DNA of 64,000 nt from Lepus europaeus (lineage: Eukaryota; Chordata; Mammalia; Lagomorpha; Leporidae), in assembly GCF_033115175.1 (NCBI RefSeq), contig NC_084838.1:64200468-64264467 (forward strand), in the 5' to 3' direction. The position numbers and the translations under genes were made by a program. Positions 46,225-58,374 of the stretch are shown in pieces; position 1 is the stretch's first letter; each line of letters starts with the position of its first letter. The notes below the pieces were generated by a model that was given only the letters and a program-made list of their open reading frames with translations, was not told where the DNA came from and did no database searches.

Positions 46225-46560
46225 TTGGGTATAGAAGGAAAATTCCTCAATACAATCAAGGCAATTTATGAAAAAACCACGGCCAGCATCCTATTGAATG
46301 GGGAAAAGTTGGAAGCATTTCCACTGAGATCTGGCACCAGACAGGGATGCCCACTCTCACCACTGCTATTCAGTATAGTTCTGGAAGTTTTAGCCAGAGC
46401 CATCAGGCAAGAAAAAAAATTAAAGGGATACAAATTGGGAATGAAGAAGTCAAACTATCCCTCTTTGCAGGCGATATGATTCTTTCTTTATGGGATCCAA
46501 AAACTCTAGTAAGAGACTATTGGAACTCATAGAAGAGTTTGGCAAAGTAGCAGGATATAA
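46225..46560 (+). pseudogene. L1 reverse transcriptase fragment with altered catalytic motif
   Basis: The frame 46225-46479 (84 codons) contains the fingers/palm segment [13 protein letters not shown] of L1 reverse transcriptase. A frameshift leads into [17 protein letters not shown] in the next frame. FAGD replaces the expected FADD, which would remove a metal-binding aspartate. The enzyme cannot be functional. Confidence 0.85.
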
Positions 46561-48179
46561 AATCAATGCACAAAAATCAAGAGCCTTTGTATACACAGGC
46601 AATGGCATGGCTGAGAAAGAACTACTAAGATAAATCCCACTCACAATAGCCACAAAAACAATCAAATACCTTGGAATAAACTTACCCAAGGATATCAAAG
46701 ATCTCTACGATGAGAATTGCAAAATCTTAAAGAAAACAATAGAAAAGGATACCAAAAAATGGAAAAATCTCCCATGCTCATGGATTGGAAGAATCAATAT
46801 CATGAAAATGTCCATTCTCCCAAAAGAAATTTATAGATTCAATGTGATACCAATCAGGATACCAAAGACGTTCTTCACAGATCTAGAAAAAGTGATGCTG
46901 AAATTCACATGGAGGCACAGGAGACCTAGAATAGCTAAAGCAATCATGTACAACAAAACAAAGCTGGAGGCATCACAATACCAGATTTCAGGATATACTA
47001 CAGGGCAGTTTTAATCAAAACAGCATGGTTCTGGTACAGAAAGAGATAGATAGACCAATGGAAGAGAATAGAAACACCAGAAATCAACCCAAACATCTAC
47101 AGCCAACTTATATTTGATCAAGGAACTAAAACCAATTCCTGGAGCAAGGACAGTCTATTCAAAATTGTGCTGGGAAAATTGGATTTCCATGTACAGAAGC
47201 ATGAAGCAAGACCCCTACCTTACACTTTACACAAAAATCCACTCAACATGGGTTAAAGACCTAAATCTATGACCTAACACCATCAAAGTATTAGAGAACA
47301 TTGAAGAAACCCTGCAAGATATTGGAAACGGCGGACTTCCTGGAAAAGACTCCGGTGGCACAGGCAGTCAAAACCAAAATTAACATTTGGGATTGCATCA
47401 AATTGAGAAGTTTCTGTATTTCAAAAGAAATAGTCAGGAAAGTGAAGAGACAACCAACAGAATGGGAAAAAAAAATATTTGCAAACTATGCTTCAGATAA
47501 AGGATTAATAACCAGAATTTACAAAGAGAACAAGAAACTCCACAACATGAAAACAAACAATCCATTTAAGAGATGAGCCAAGGACCTTAACAAACATTTT
47601 TCAAAAGAGGAAATCCAAATGGCCAACTGGCACACGAAAAAATGTTCAAGATCACTAGCAATAAGGGAAATGTAAATCAAAACCACAATGAGGTTTCACC
47701 TCACCCCAGTTAGAATGGCTCACATACAGAAATCTACCAACAACAGATGCTGGCGATGATGTGGGGAAAAAGGGACGCTAACCCACTGCTGATGGGAATG
47801 CAAACTGGTTAAGCCACTATGGAAGCCATATGGAGATTCCTCAGAAACCTGAATATAACCCTACCATTCAACCCAGCCATTCCACTCCTTGGAATTTACC
47901 TAAAAGAAATTAAATTGGCAAACAAAAAGCTGTCTGCACTTCAATGTTTATTACAGCTCAATTCACAATAGCTAAGACCTGGAATCAACCTAAATGCCCA
48001 TCAACAGTAGAGTGGATAAATTATGGGACATGTACTCTATAGAATACTATACAGCAGTAAAAAAAACAATAAAATCTGGTAATTTGCCACAAAATGGAGG
48101 AATCTGGAAAACATTATGCTGAATGAAATAAACCAGTCCCAAAGGGATAAATATCATATGTTCTCCATGATTGGTGGCA

Positions 48180-49393
48180 AATAACTGAGCACCAAAAAGG
48201 AAACCTGTTGAAGTGAAATGGACACTATGAGAAATGGTGACTTGATCAGCCCTTGCCCTGACTGTTGATGAACAACTTAATACTTTACCTCTTTTAGCTT
48301 TTTTTTTGTTGTTGTTGTTGTTCTACTTAATACTATTGGTTGAACTCTGTAATTAACACATAATTATTCTTAGGTGTTGAAACTTAACTGAAAAGTGACC
48401 CCTGTTAAATATAAGAGTAGGAATAAGAGAGGGAGGAGATGTACAATTTGGGACATGCTCAATCGGACTTGCCCCAAAAGGTAGAATTAGAAACGTGCCA
48501 GGGGATTCTAATTCAATCCCACCAAGGTGGCATGTACCAATGCCATCTCACTAGTCCAAGTGATCAATTTCTGTTCAGAATTGATTATAATGATAGGACT
48601 AAGAGTCAAAGGGATCACATAAGCAAGACTAGTGTCTGCTAATACTAACTGATATAATTAAAAAGGGAGAGAATGATCCAAATGGGAAGCGGGATACACA
48701 GCAGAGTCATAGAAAGGTAGAAGTCCTAAATAGCACTCTTGCCTCAGAATCAGCCCTTAAAGCATTCAGATCCAGCTAAAAAGCCCATGAGAGTATTTCA
48801 GGCATGGAATACGAAGACACTCTGGAAAAAAAAAAATGACCTAAATGAAAGATCTCTGCGAGTGAGATCCCAGTGAAAAGAACAGGTCATCAAAGAAGGA
48901 GGTACCTTTCCCTGAAGGGAGGAGTTAACTTCCACTTTGACTATGACCTTATCTAAATATGATCAGAGTCAGCGAACTCTAAAGGCCTCCTTAGCCTTGG
49001 CAACTCATGACAAGAGCCTAGGGTGATTACTGATGCCATAAACAAGAGTGTCAATTTGTTGGGTCAACAACAGGAGTCACTGTGCACTTACTCCTCATGT
49101 AGGGTCTCTGTACTTAATGTGCTGTACATCATGATTTAATGTTATAACTAGTACTCAAACAGTATTTTACACTTTGTGTTTCTGTGTGGGTGCAAACTGT
49201 TGAAAGCTTTACTTAATATATGCTAAATTGATCTTCTGTATATAAAGAGAATTGAAAATGAATCTTGATGTGAATGGAAGGGAAGAAGGAGCAGGAGAGG
49301 GGAGGGTTGAGAGTGGGAGGGAAGTTATGGGGGGAAAAAGCCATTTTAATCCATAAGCTGTACTTTGGAAATTTATAGTTATTAAAAAAAGTT
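48180..49393 (+). other. L1 3' UTR (long form)
   Basis: The section 48940-49393 matches the 3' ends of the elements at 4992 and 62280 (gttgggtcaacaacaggag; ctgtacatc; cttctgtatataaagagaattg). The upstream part, 48180-48940, is absent from those two elements, which places their joint near 5450 and 62740. Confidence 0.8.
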
Positions 49394-50738
49394 TTTATAA
49401 AAGGAAAAAAAATAACTAAATATAATAAAACTTGAAAAAAAGAGAATCGAAACCAAACAGAATGTCTAAAATGTTATGCCTGTATCGGTGTCAAGAAGAA
49501 AGAATTTGTCAGTGATGGAAGATACCTGGCATTTCCCCTGCCTCTCTCTAACTCTTGGAGCAGCTGGATGCTTCATCTCCTGCTTGACCTTCTGCCATTC
49601 TTACTTTCCCTACATAGTTGTGAAAATCCTTCCACAACAAATAAAAGGAATTCTGAAAGGTTTGTTTTCCAAATTCTAAACATTTGAAGGAAGGTATGTC
49701 TTAGAGGTTGCTTTGTAGTGCAGTTTTAAAGAGTTGATGAAAGGCAATTTTTTTCTTACAGCTATTTTATGTTTTATTTCCCATGCAATGTAATCACAGT
49801 AAATTTTAAGGAGCCATATCTACAGTTTTTTTAAAACTAGAATTTGAGAAAGTAGAATAATAACTTCACATGATGACCATCTCCTGCTGGCATCTTTTAC
49901 AATAGTTCACAATACCTTCTCATTTGCTTGGGAGGGGTTTTCTGAAGAAAGCACTTATTCTACCCCACAATTACCTTCTTCAACTTATCACATTGATTCA
50001 GTAGGTAATATTTGAAAGGCTCCTTTTCTTCAACTACACTCTCCATAATGATTGCAGAATGTGAGGTAGTTCAGCTTTTCTATCAATATTTTATCCTTTA
50101 GTACCGTGAAAACAATTCCCACTTTACCAAGCACACTCAGGGTCTGCTATGTTTTTAACTAAAGTACTTCTAAGTATCAAGCAAATAGGTATACAAGAGC
50201 ACACAGTTATCAAATACTACTACATACTACCTAACACAGAACATAGCATACAAACTAGGATTTACAGAAATGGGCATAAGAATAGATACTCAATAACTAC
50301 TTCCAAAATGTATTGAATTTCTATTGTTCCTCTCTAACATTTTTTCCTATTTTTTCCTCTCTCATTCTAAATATATAGTTTGGGAACTTGGACCACAAAG
50401 GAAACTGGCCCTAATTTTAGATTGTATTGTGTAGACTGGGGTATTATTAGAATCCAAATTAATGTCTTTATACATACTGCCCTTCACAGTAACAAACCTC
50501 TTTCTGTTACAGTATCACATTTGATATTTTAAACAACATATTCAAGAATGTGCTTTCCAAACTGCACATCTCCAACTCTAGATATATCAGAAGTAGGGGT
50601 ATGGGTGAGTTGGGGGAAGGACAGGTGACAGGAGAGCAGGGAAATAAATGTAGGCCCAGAGGTCTCTGTTTAGATGTCTGGTAGGATTCTCTAGTGATCC
50701 TGTTGTGCATTCTAATCTAGCAGTAAACCAATTCCCCA
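49394..50738. other. single-copy DNA
   Basis: No gene or repeat family is recognised. Confidence 0.5.
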
Positions 50739-50739
50739 C

Positions 50740-50925
50740 ATAGCAGTTCTCAAAATATGGTACTCCCATCAGCCTCACTTGCCAGATGAGATCTACTGGA
50801 AAAGCAAATTCCCAGGCCCTGCTCAGCTCTACTAAATAGAAATCTAGTGGCTGTGCAATAATTGGGGTTTAGCACACCCTTTGGGAGGCTCTGATGCATA
50901 CTGAAGTTTGTGAACCACTGGTCCA
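50740..50925 (+). mobile_element. MER5A-like hAT DNA transposon remnant
   Basis: It begins agcagttctcaaaatatgg and ends actgaagtttgtgaaccactgg, a pair of inverted ends typical of MER5A. The middle has gaaaagcaaattcccaggccctgctcag. No transposase; non-autonomous and old. Confidence 0.8.
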
Positions 50926-51544
50926 CAGAACTTAGTGGGAATAGGAGCACCTGTGTTAATGTATAATGTAGGCTTCTTCAGTCTACCAAAATAATGTCTC
51001 ATAAAGGAGAGAAAACTTTTGCAATGGAATATTTTCGAAATTCTACCAGTGATTGAAAAGCATAGCAAAGTGTGAGAACCACTAATACAATTTCTAAAGC
51101 CTAGTTGAGTGAAGTAAAGTTTCTGCACTTTCTGGCTCCTGTACCATTCAGTCTTTTCTCCTGACATTACCAAATCCTCCCTTTGCTCCCTACATTTTAA
51201 ACTTCTGGTATAATCCCACTAATTCCACAACACTGTCTAACACACAGGACCTCTAAGCCACTATGTCTTTGCACAGCTGCTCCTTTGGGGAAACCCTTCT
51301 CTTCTTTCTGGTTCTGAATTAAATTCTATCTTCATTTTAAAGCAACCACATTCCACAAAGATTTAACCTACATTCCTTTGTGCATGCTCTTATGTTACTT
51401 ATCTTGATCTTTTTTACATTTGTTATCCAACTCTCTTGGACTTATTACATACATATCTTTCTCCTCAACTAGTCTGGGTCACTTAAACACTTGGGCTCGC
51501 TATACTACTATTGCCCTAAGAAACTCAAGGCTCCCTGATTACTG
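50926..51544. other. single-copy DNA
   Basis: No gene or repeat family is recognised. Confidence 0.5.
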
Positions 51545-51785
51545 TTGTAAATGGAAATAATATCAGTACAGGTTCAAGTACTGTTCTAAGATATTCACTA
51601 TCATTATTTGTTTTAAAATATGTTTAAAATAAAATTTTATAATGTGCATACTATGTAATGCATGATTCATGGACAAGGATTTGGAAGTAACAAAACTTGC
51701 CCAGAGTCACACTCACACAGTGGGACTCAAACCCAGGCAATCTATTTCCAAAGCCAAGCTCTTTACCATTACAGCAAAGCCCCAA
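51545..51785 (+). mobile_element. MIR SINE
   Basis: The 3' half is clear: aaacttgcccagagtcacactcacacagtgggactcaaacccaggcaatctatttccaaagcc. The 5' part is weaker. Confidence 0.75.
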
Positions 51786-52139
51786 ATACTTAAGTCCTAA
51801 CTCCCCTGCTCAGAATCCCTCCAGAAAGTCCTGAGGGGGTATCCAAAGTCTATTCATGTTATTCTCCTCTGACCTCATGCTTTCTTTTTGAGGGAAATAA
51901 TGTTCCACTGTGATTGCACCTGGGCCTCTGAGAAGATAGTACTCCCCGTCATTTAGATCATCCCCTTCAGTATCACTGACTTTGTTATTCCCATAAATTC
52001 ATTTCACAGGTTTGTTTAATCTGGAGCCTCAGCTATTTCAGGAAATAGAAAATACAGCTTCTAGTGACATAAACTTTCTGCAAGGGGCCTCAAAACGATT
52101 AAGAGTGCAGCCATGAGCACTCTCCGCTTTCTAAAAAAA
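51786..52139. other. single-copy DNA
   Basis: No gene or repeat family is recognised. Confidence 0.5.
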
Positions 52140-52600
52140 TTAGAGTGACAAAAACAAGTAACATTAAATTACCATCTTCACCATTTTGAGTGTAAAGTTA
52201 GATAGTAGAAGTATATTCATTGCTGTGTAACATATCTCTAGACATTTTCACATTGCAAAACTAAAACCCTGAATTTTTTTATGCCAAACCCATGTTTGTC
52301 AACCACATTGCTACTTTCTATTTATATGAGTTTTACTCCTAAAATACAATTTTTGAGTAAAACCACACATTGTTTACATTATATGCTCAAGTTTCATCCA
52401 TGTTATACTATGTGGCAGGATTTCCTTCTTTTTTCAAGTCTGCATAGTATTAATATATTTTGTATTTTCTTTATTCATTCATCTGTTGATGGACATTTGG
52501 GTTCACTCATCCTTGCTTTTAACAGTCCTCATGAAATTTCTCCCTATTTCTTCAAATTCATTCTTCTTTGTTCAAAATCTGGGCCATAATTTAACAGTTG
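52140..52600 (-). mobile_element. old L1M 3' UTR, antisense
   Basis: The text aaattaccatcttcaccattttgagtgtaaagttagatagtag, then cattgctgtgtaacatatctctag and gttgatggacatttgggttc, is that of old L1 3' UTR and 3' end. Confidence 0.7.
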
Positions 52601-52654
52601 TGAAGTATATGGTCAATTGTTCTCCAGCAGGGTGTCAAACCTACATATCAAGAG

Positions 52655-52900
52655 ATGATAGCATTTCAACAATTAATAGTGGGAAAACTGGATGTTCATA
52701 CACAAAAGAATGAAATGGGAACTATATATCATATACAAAAATAAACTTGAAGAAAATTAAACATTTACCTATAAGACCTGAAACTCTAAAACTCAGAAAA
52801 AAATTTTTATCATGTTAGTCTAGGTGATAACTTCTTGGATAAGTCAAAAACACAGGCAATAAAAGCAAAAAAAAAAAATCTTTGAGCTATTGAATCTGTT
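52655..52900 (+). mobile_element. old L1 ORF2 3' fragment, sense
   Basis: The text gtgggaaaactggatgttcatac...aggtgataacttcttggataagtc matches late ORF2. It lies next to an antisense L1 part, so this may be another inverted L1. Confidence 0.65.
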
Positions 52901-54111
52901 CTCTTTGTATTAACATCACATTAACATGAGAAATGTGTAGTAAAAATTGAAAAGGAGAGAAAGTGAGAGAGAGGGAAATTTAAAAAACTTCTCTGTGATC
53001 ATCTTTAATCATGTTTTCTGGTGTATGTTAGCAAGTTTCTTTAAGGCTTTTTTCAAGGTTTGAACAAAATGAGGACTATTTGTACATTAAATGTTTGGAA
53101 GTCTTTGTATGTAAAACTGCTTGAGTTTTGTATCAGATTATCTGTGATACTACAAACAACATGCCCTCAGCTCACTTGATGATGTGTTAATCCATCTTCT
53201 CCATTAAATCTTAATGATGTGTTAATCCATCCTCTCCAACAGTACACATCTGAAAAAACGTGGAAATTCTCTTATCCCATGCACAGGCCCAGAGAAGAAT
53301 ATGAAGGAGTTGTTCTTCAAACAGTGGAGAAGAGAATGGAGGGTTAAATACTTTAGTCTTCTTATCCGTAAATATTATTCAGAAATATATTCTACAGAGT
53401 GACTTAAAATACACCCTGTGGGGCTAAGTTTCAGTTGTCTATATCAATAATTAGCTTAATAGCACATATTTTATTGTCTTACCCCAACCTTGTCATTATC
53501 AAACCCATCTTCCTCACTTCTCCATCCAAGGGTCATCTCCCACATAAATACCACATCAAAATACTTATCTAAGGCTTTGCTTTTAGGGCCTGAAAACTAG
53601 TATTGACCACTATAGGAGAGGTCTTAGAACGTGACTCTCAGAACACAATTTAGAACATGATCACTCACTGATCAGATGGCCATTAGGACTCCAATGTTAG
53701 TGTTAATAGTGAGTACTATTAGCTCTTAGCATGCTGTAGAATAATAATTCCTCATCTTTCCCTGTGCTGTGGATTGGAAGACATGAACTTATAGGAAAAA
53801 TTGACTTCTGTAGTAGCTCTCTAACATTTGAAGGAAATGAGAATATAGCAAACACAGACTGCCAATTGTTTAGATTTGCTAATGGTTGTAAAGTTTTTTA
53901 TAAAGCACCAATAGGTACAGGTTAACCAATTGCCCATTATGTGTATGCTGTGAAGATATGAAGTTCTCCAGGACCATATTAAAAGACACTCTCATCTCCT
54001 GTAACTGCACTGAAGACTGTGATGATAGTCATGACAATGGTTTAATTAGTTGGTAAAATAGTAAAGGAGACCAAATATACTGCCTTGATAGGATTTCTAA
54101 TAAAAAGTGAA
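52901..54111. other. single-copy DNA
   Basis: No gene or repeat family is recognised. A short imperfect duplication (gatgtgttaatccatc...ctcca) occurs near 53180-53240. Confidence 0.5.
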
Positions 54112-54490
54112 AGGGTTTGGCACTGTGATGCAATCCATTATGTCACCTCTTGAGACGACACCTGTATCCCATATGGCAGTGCCTAGGATCCTGTATCCCA
54201 TATGGCAGTGCCTAGGAACCTGTATCCCATATGGCAGTGCCTAGGATCCTGTCTTCCCCAGCATCTGTGTCAGCCCCAACCTCCGGCTAATGCACCTGGG
54301 AGGCATCAGATAATGGCCCAAGGACTTGGGTTCCTACAAGTCACGTCGAAGTACAGTATGGAGTTCCTGTCTCCTGGTTCAGCTGGCCACAGCTCCAGCT
54401 CTTTTGGGCATTTGAGGAGTGAACCTGATGAAATACCTCAATCTTTTTCTATCTCTCCCTCTCTGTCTCTCTGCCTTTTAAATAAATAAA
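54112..54490 (+). mobile_element. C-repeat SINE with 29-bp internal triplication
   Basis: The head tttggcactgtgatgcaatcc and the end tctgcctttt aaataaataaatg mark an old SINE. A 29-bp unit occurs three times head to tail at 54161-54189, 54190-54218 and 54219-54247, and a fourth copy begins at 54248. Other copies have this part only once. Confidence 0.85.
54161..54247 (+). repeat. 29-bp tandem repeat x3
   Basis: Each unit starts cctgtatcccatatggcag. Units 1 and 3 are identical; unit 2 ends aggaa instead of aggat. Confidence 0.95.
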
Positions 54491-54516
54491 TGTAGCATAA
54501 AAGCATAAATAAAATC

Positions 54517-54840
54517 GGTGCTGTGGCGCAGTGGGTTAAAGCCCTGGCCTGAAGCACCAGCATCCCATATGGGCACCAGTTCTAGTCCCAGTTGCTCCTC
54601 TTCCCATTCAGCTCTCTGCAATGGCCTGGGAAAGCAGTAGAAGATGGCCCAAGTCCTTGGGCCCTGCATCCATGTGGGAGACCTGGAAGAAGCTCCTGGC
54701 TCCTGGCTTCAGATTGGCGCAGTTCCAGCTTTTACAGCCATCTGGGGAGTGAACCAGCAGATGGGGGACCTCTCTCTCTCTGTCTACCTCTCTCTGTAAC
54801 TCTGCCTTTCAAATAAATACAATAAATCTTTTTTAAAAAG
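54517..54840 (+). mobile_element. C-repeat SINE
   Basis: The head ggtgctgtggcgcagtgggtt holds a good polymerase III A-box-like sequence, followed by a B-box-like gttctagtcc. An 11-bp duplication (taaataaaatc) lies at 54506-54516 and 54841-54851. Confidence 0.95.
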
Positions 54841-54851
54841 TAAATAAAATC

Positions 54852-55941
54852 ACATCTTGATAGTGAAGAATATAAACCCTGAGAAAAGCGATTGGGATAT
54901 TTGAATAGAATCTTCTGAATGATATTCTGTACACCAGCAGAAGTAATGGTCTCTTTCTTCCTAGAGGAATGTTGTCTCTCTTTGACTGGAGACCATGCAA
55001 AGTATTCACCGATCGTGATATTTTCAAAAGATGATAATTTTCTCCCCAATATATTCTGCACCCAATTTTCTCTCATTGCCTCTGGTCAATAACTAGTATC
55101 AGATTTCTGCATTGCGTGAAAAGTAAATAATTACAAAAACAGATACAGCAATGTCCTAATAAGGGATAGCAGCTTAAGTGAAGCATAGGTAAATTTGAAA
55201 TTTGAGAGCTTGAGCTGGAGGATGTATGTAAAATACAAACCTAGATGGAGAAGAATTATCAACTTGAGCTAAATCTCCTGTGCCTCAGAATTTAATATCC
55301 TGCCAAATAAATCCCAATTCTGGGATTTTTTTTTAAAGTTTGGAGATGATGACAGCTTATAGTAAGTAGATAAAAATGTTGGACTAGAGTATTAAGGAAT
55401 TAATCAGAACTCACAGACAATTACATGTTTATTATGTGCCAGATAAACTACTACCTGGCTCTGTGCTGAGAAGACACTAGAAACCTCCACTATTCTAAGG
55501 GCAATATTTAGAGGACATCAACCTTTCTGAGAAGCTCTATGATGGCTGATTTTGAAGTTCAACACCCCCAAAAAAATGTGCATGGATCCTTTGGTCAATG
55601 GAAATTCAAAATTCTGTTCGATTGAAAGGCAGGTAGCAAAGATTATGAATCAGAAACAAGGTGTTTTTAATTATCCTCATAGACTGCAATAATAAATTAG
55701 TAACTGTTTGCATTTGATCTGCAAGAATATATAGAACTTAGCATAAACCATGGTGTTTATAGGATAACATTAGATGCACAATCAACAAAGATACTTTCTA
55801 CTTTGATAGCCAAAAAGAAAAAAAAAAAATCAAGACCAAAGATTTATGTCTATTGCCACAGTAAAAAATCATCAACCCTTGACAAGCTGTGAAAAGTGAG
55901 ATTCACAATCCATTGGTTGATAAGTAGGCTAAGACCCTATG
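54852..55941. other. single-copy DNA
   Basis: No gene or repeat family is recognised. Confidence 0.5.
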
Positions 55942-55951
55942 AAGTAGGTTT

Positions 55952-56298
55952 TGTGGCTGGAGCCACGGCTCACTAGACTAATCCTCCGCAAGTGGCGCCT
56001 GCACCCTGGGTTCTAGTCCCAGTCGGAGCGTCGGATTCTGTCCCGGTTGCTCCTCTTCCAGGCCAGCTCTCTGCTGTGGCCCGGGAGTGCAGTGGAGGTG
56101 GTCCAGGTCCTTGGGCCCTGCACAGGCATGGGAGACCAGGAGGAGGCACCTAGCCCCTGGCTTCAAATTGGTACAGCACGCAGGCCGCAACCCACCAGCT
56201 GTAGCGGCCACTTGGGGGTGAACCAATGGAAAAAGGAAGACCTTTCTCTCTGTCTCTCTCTCTTTCACTGTCTAACTCTGCCTGTCAAAAAAAGAAAA
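55952..56298 (+). mobile_element. young C-repeat SINE
   Basis: The head gtggctggagccacggctcac and an A-rich tail. A 10-bp duplication (aagtaggttt) lies at 55942-55951 and 56299-56308. Confidence 0.94.
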
Positions 56299-56308
56299 AA
56301 GTAGGTTT

Positions 56309-57395
56309 GCATGATCACCAAAATACACGATTTAAAATAAACATTTTTTGACTTCTCCCACTAAAGGGGCTGTAGTCATTTATTAGAATTAAAAAAAAAA
56401 AAAACAGGGAATAGTGAATGCCTATTCTTCTGAAGGCTTCTAGATTCAGAGTCAAACTGTCACTCATTTTACAGGATGTAAAATGTCATTATGCCTAGTT
56501 CAGTAGAGTGGAAATTACAAATATATTATATAAATGGAATTTACACTTATATTTACCTGAGAATGATTCCAAAGCATCTATGGGAAAAACCTTATTATAA
56601 TTTCTGTAGTTCTTGCATCTATTATCAAAATGGTTATAAGTAACTGCTGATTGAACCATCACATTTGCTTCTCTGACATATGCAATAAATTTATCGTTGA
56701 AATGTAAAATGAAATTCTGTGAACCAATTTCAACAACTGTTTCCCACAAACATACACACACACACACACATACCACATGCATACAAACTCAAGAGAGATT
56801 TTGAGGAAGCAATAAATATCACTTTTTTTTTATAATTGCAGAGGTTAATGTTATGTTCAAAGTCTTAAAGATTACAAGGATATATAGTATAGTGTACCTC
56901 ATATCTCTATTCAATAAATCCATATAGTTTCTGCAAAAAGAAATTGATTATAGTAGATATCATTGCATAGTTGTAAATGTAATCAACTTGTAACACCGAT
57001 TGTCATTGCTATATATGATCTCATAAGCATTTCAATATATCTTATTATATTGATTATGTGGCTATTAATCTGGTTATCTTTCAATTAAGTAAATAAAAAG
57101 TATTTTGGAAGGCTAAAATTTAATATTCATGGAATTAGTCAAGAAATGTGTTAACTCTCCTGCTTCTTCTCACAATCTGGTCTGAAATAAATAATGATGG
57201 ATTTGACAGTCTGAAGAACATCATGTTGGTCCATTATATTGGTGTCTTCTTTTATACAAGAGCCCTGAAAAGTAAAAGAGAAGTAAACTTAATAATTTAG
57301 ATACATTCTTCATGAATTTAAGAAATAAATTGAACTTATTGTCCTTGTCACAGTGGTGAAGTTTATAGGGTCCCCATGGTCTTAAGATACAGATT
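56309..57395. other. single-copy A+T-rich DNA
   Basis: Contains a (CA)n run near 56755-56771. No gene or repeat family is recognised. Confidence 0.5.
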
Positions 57396-57409
57396 AAATT
57401 ATTACATCT

Positions 57410-57703
57410 TACTGCTGGTGCCACGGCTCACTAGGCTAATCCTCCACCTGCAGCATCAGTACTCCAGGTTCTAGGCCCTGTCGGGGTGCCAGTTCTGTCC
57501 CAGTTGCTCCTCTTCCAGTCCAGCTCTCTGCTGTGGCCTGGGAAGGCAGTGCACGATGGCCCAAGTCCTTGGACCCTGCACCCGCATGGAAGACCAGGAG
57601 AAGGCACTTGGCTCCTGGCTTCAGATCAGGGGTGATTTGGGGGGTGAACCAATGGAAGGAAGACCTTTCTCTCTGTCTCTCTCCCTCTCAAAAAAAAAAA
57701 AAG
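57410..57703 (+). mobile_element. C-repeat SINE, internally shortened
   Basis: Full head and A tail, but part of the region after gctcctggcttcagatcagg is missing. A 14-bp duplication (aaattattacatct) lies at 57396-57409 and 57704-57717. Confidence 0.94.
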
Positions 57704-57717
57704 AAATTATTACATCT

Positions 57718-58374
57718 GGTATCTCTTACTATTAAGGAAGGAACACAGCGCTTAGCAGTCCTATTTAAACCTTAAAGGCACAATTTATTACCAGTTTCTA
57801 GGACACCAAACATATATTTTAAGGACATTGTTTACATTAGCAAAATAATTTAAAATGCATTATTAAATCTATGGACTGAATAATGTACATTAATATATCA
57901 TAAGAAGAATAAATAATGGATAGTAAGTCCTTATGTATCTGATTATTGCTCAAACATTGCACCTTAAAATACTTTTTGAGTCTAGTTAGCATTTCATCCT
58001 ACTCAGATCCAAGAATCATGTGATCTTGTGCTTTTTCAATTAAATATGCTATTCCTCACATAGTGTGTTTCCAACCATAAGAAAATGAAGACAAAAATTA
58101 TCATTCAGAAGCCACAGCTCTTTATAATTTATGTCTTCTGAAGGATACAGATCCTCCTACTCCACAGTTCCCTACTACCATTTACTTAACACTGCTACAT
58201 TATTACTCATGACTGCCTCATCAATTGTGACAGCTGTGAGTTGTGAGTACTAGCTTGTAATGACTCACTCAAAAGTGTTCCTCTACTTCACTGATGAAGG
58301 ACAAAGTACAATTTTTTTCACCAGATAATGCAGGAAAATGTGAAATTGTAATTGTTAATTACATTCAATTACAT
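57718..58374. other. single-copy DNA
   Basis: No gene or repeat family is recognised. Confidence 0.5.

Larger units (their letters stand above)
45175..49393 (+). mobile_element. 5'-truncated L1 with internal deletion and SINE insertion
   Basis: It starts within the endonuclease region (gggggacttcaatactcc near 45225). A jump near 46225 removes part of the region between endonuclease and reverse transcriptase. It then runs through late ORF2 to a long 3' UTR (about 48180-49393) with a (GTT)n run at 48308-48322 and a G-rich tract at 49277-49340. A C SINE is inserted at 45661-46011. Reading frames are broken many times. The first aspartate of the FADD-type motif is glycine here (LFAGDMI, about 46463-46485). 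Confidence 0.9.

Noticed and set aside
45175-49393. Intact autonomous L1
   Set aside because: 5' truncated, frameshifted, internally deleted and with an altered catalytic motif.
54161-54247. Possible CRISPR-like array of 29-bp repeats
   Set aside because: The units abut without spacers and lie inside a SINE in mammalian DNA.
54517-54600. Possible tRNA gene from A- and B-box-like sequences
   Set aside because: These are the tRNA-derived heads of C SINEs. They do not fold into a full cloverleaf and are followed by the SINE body.
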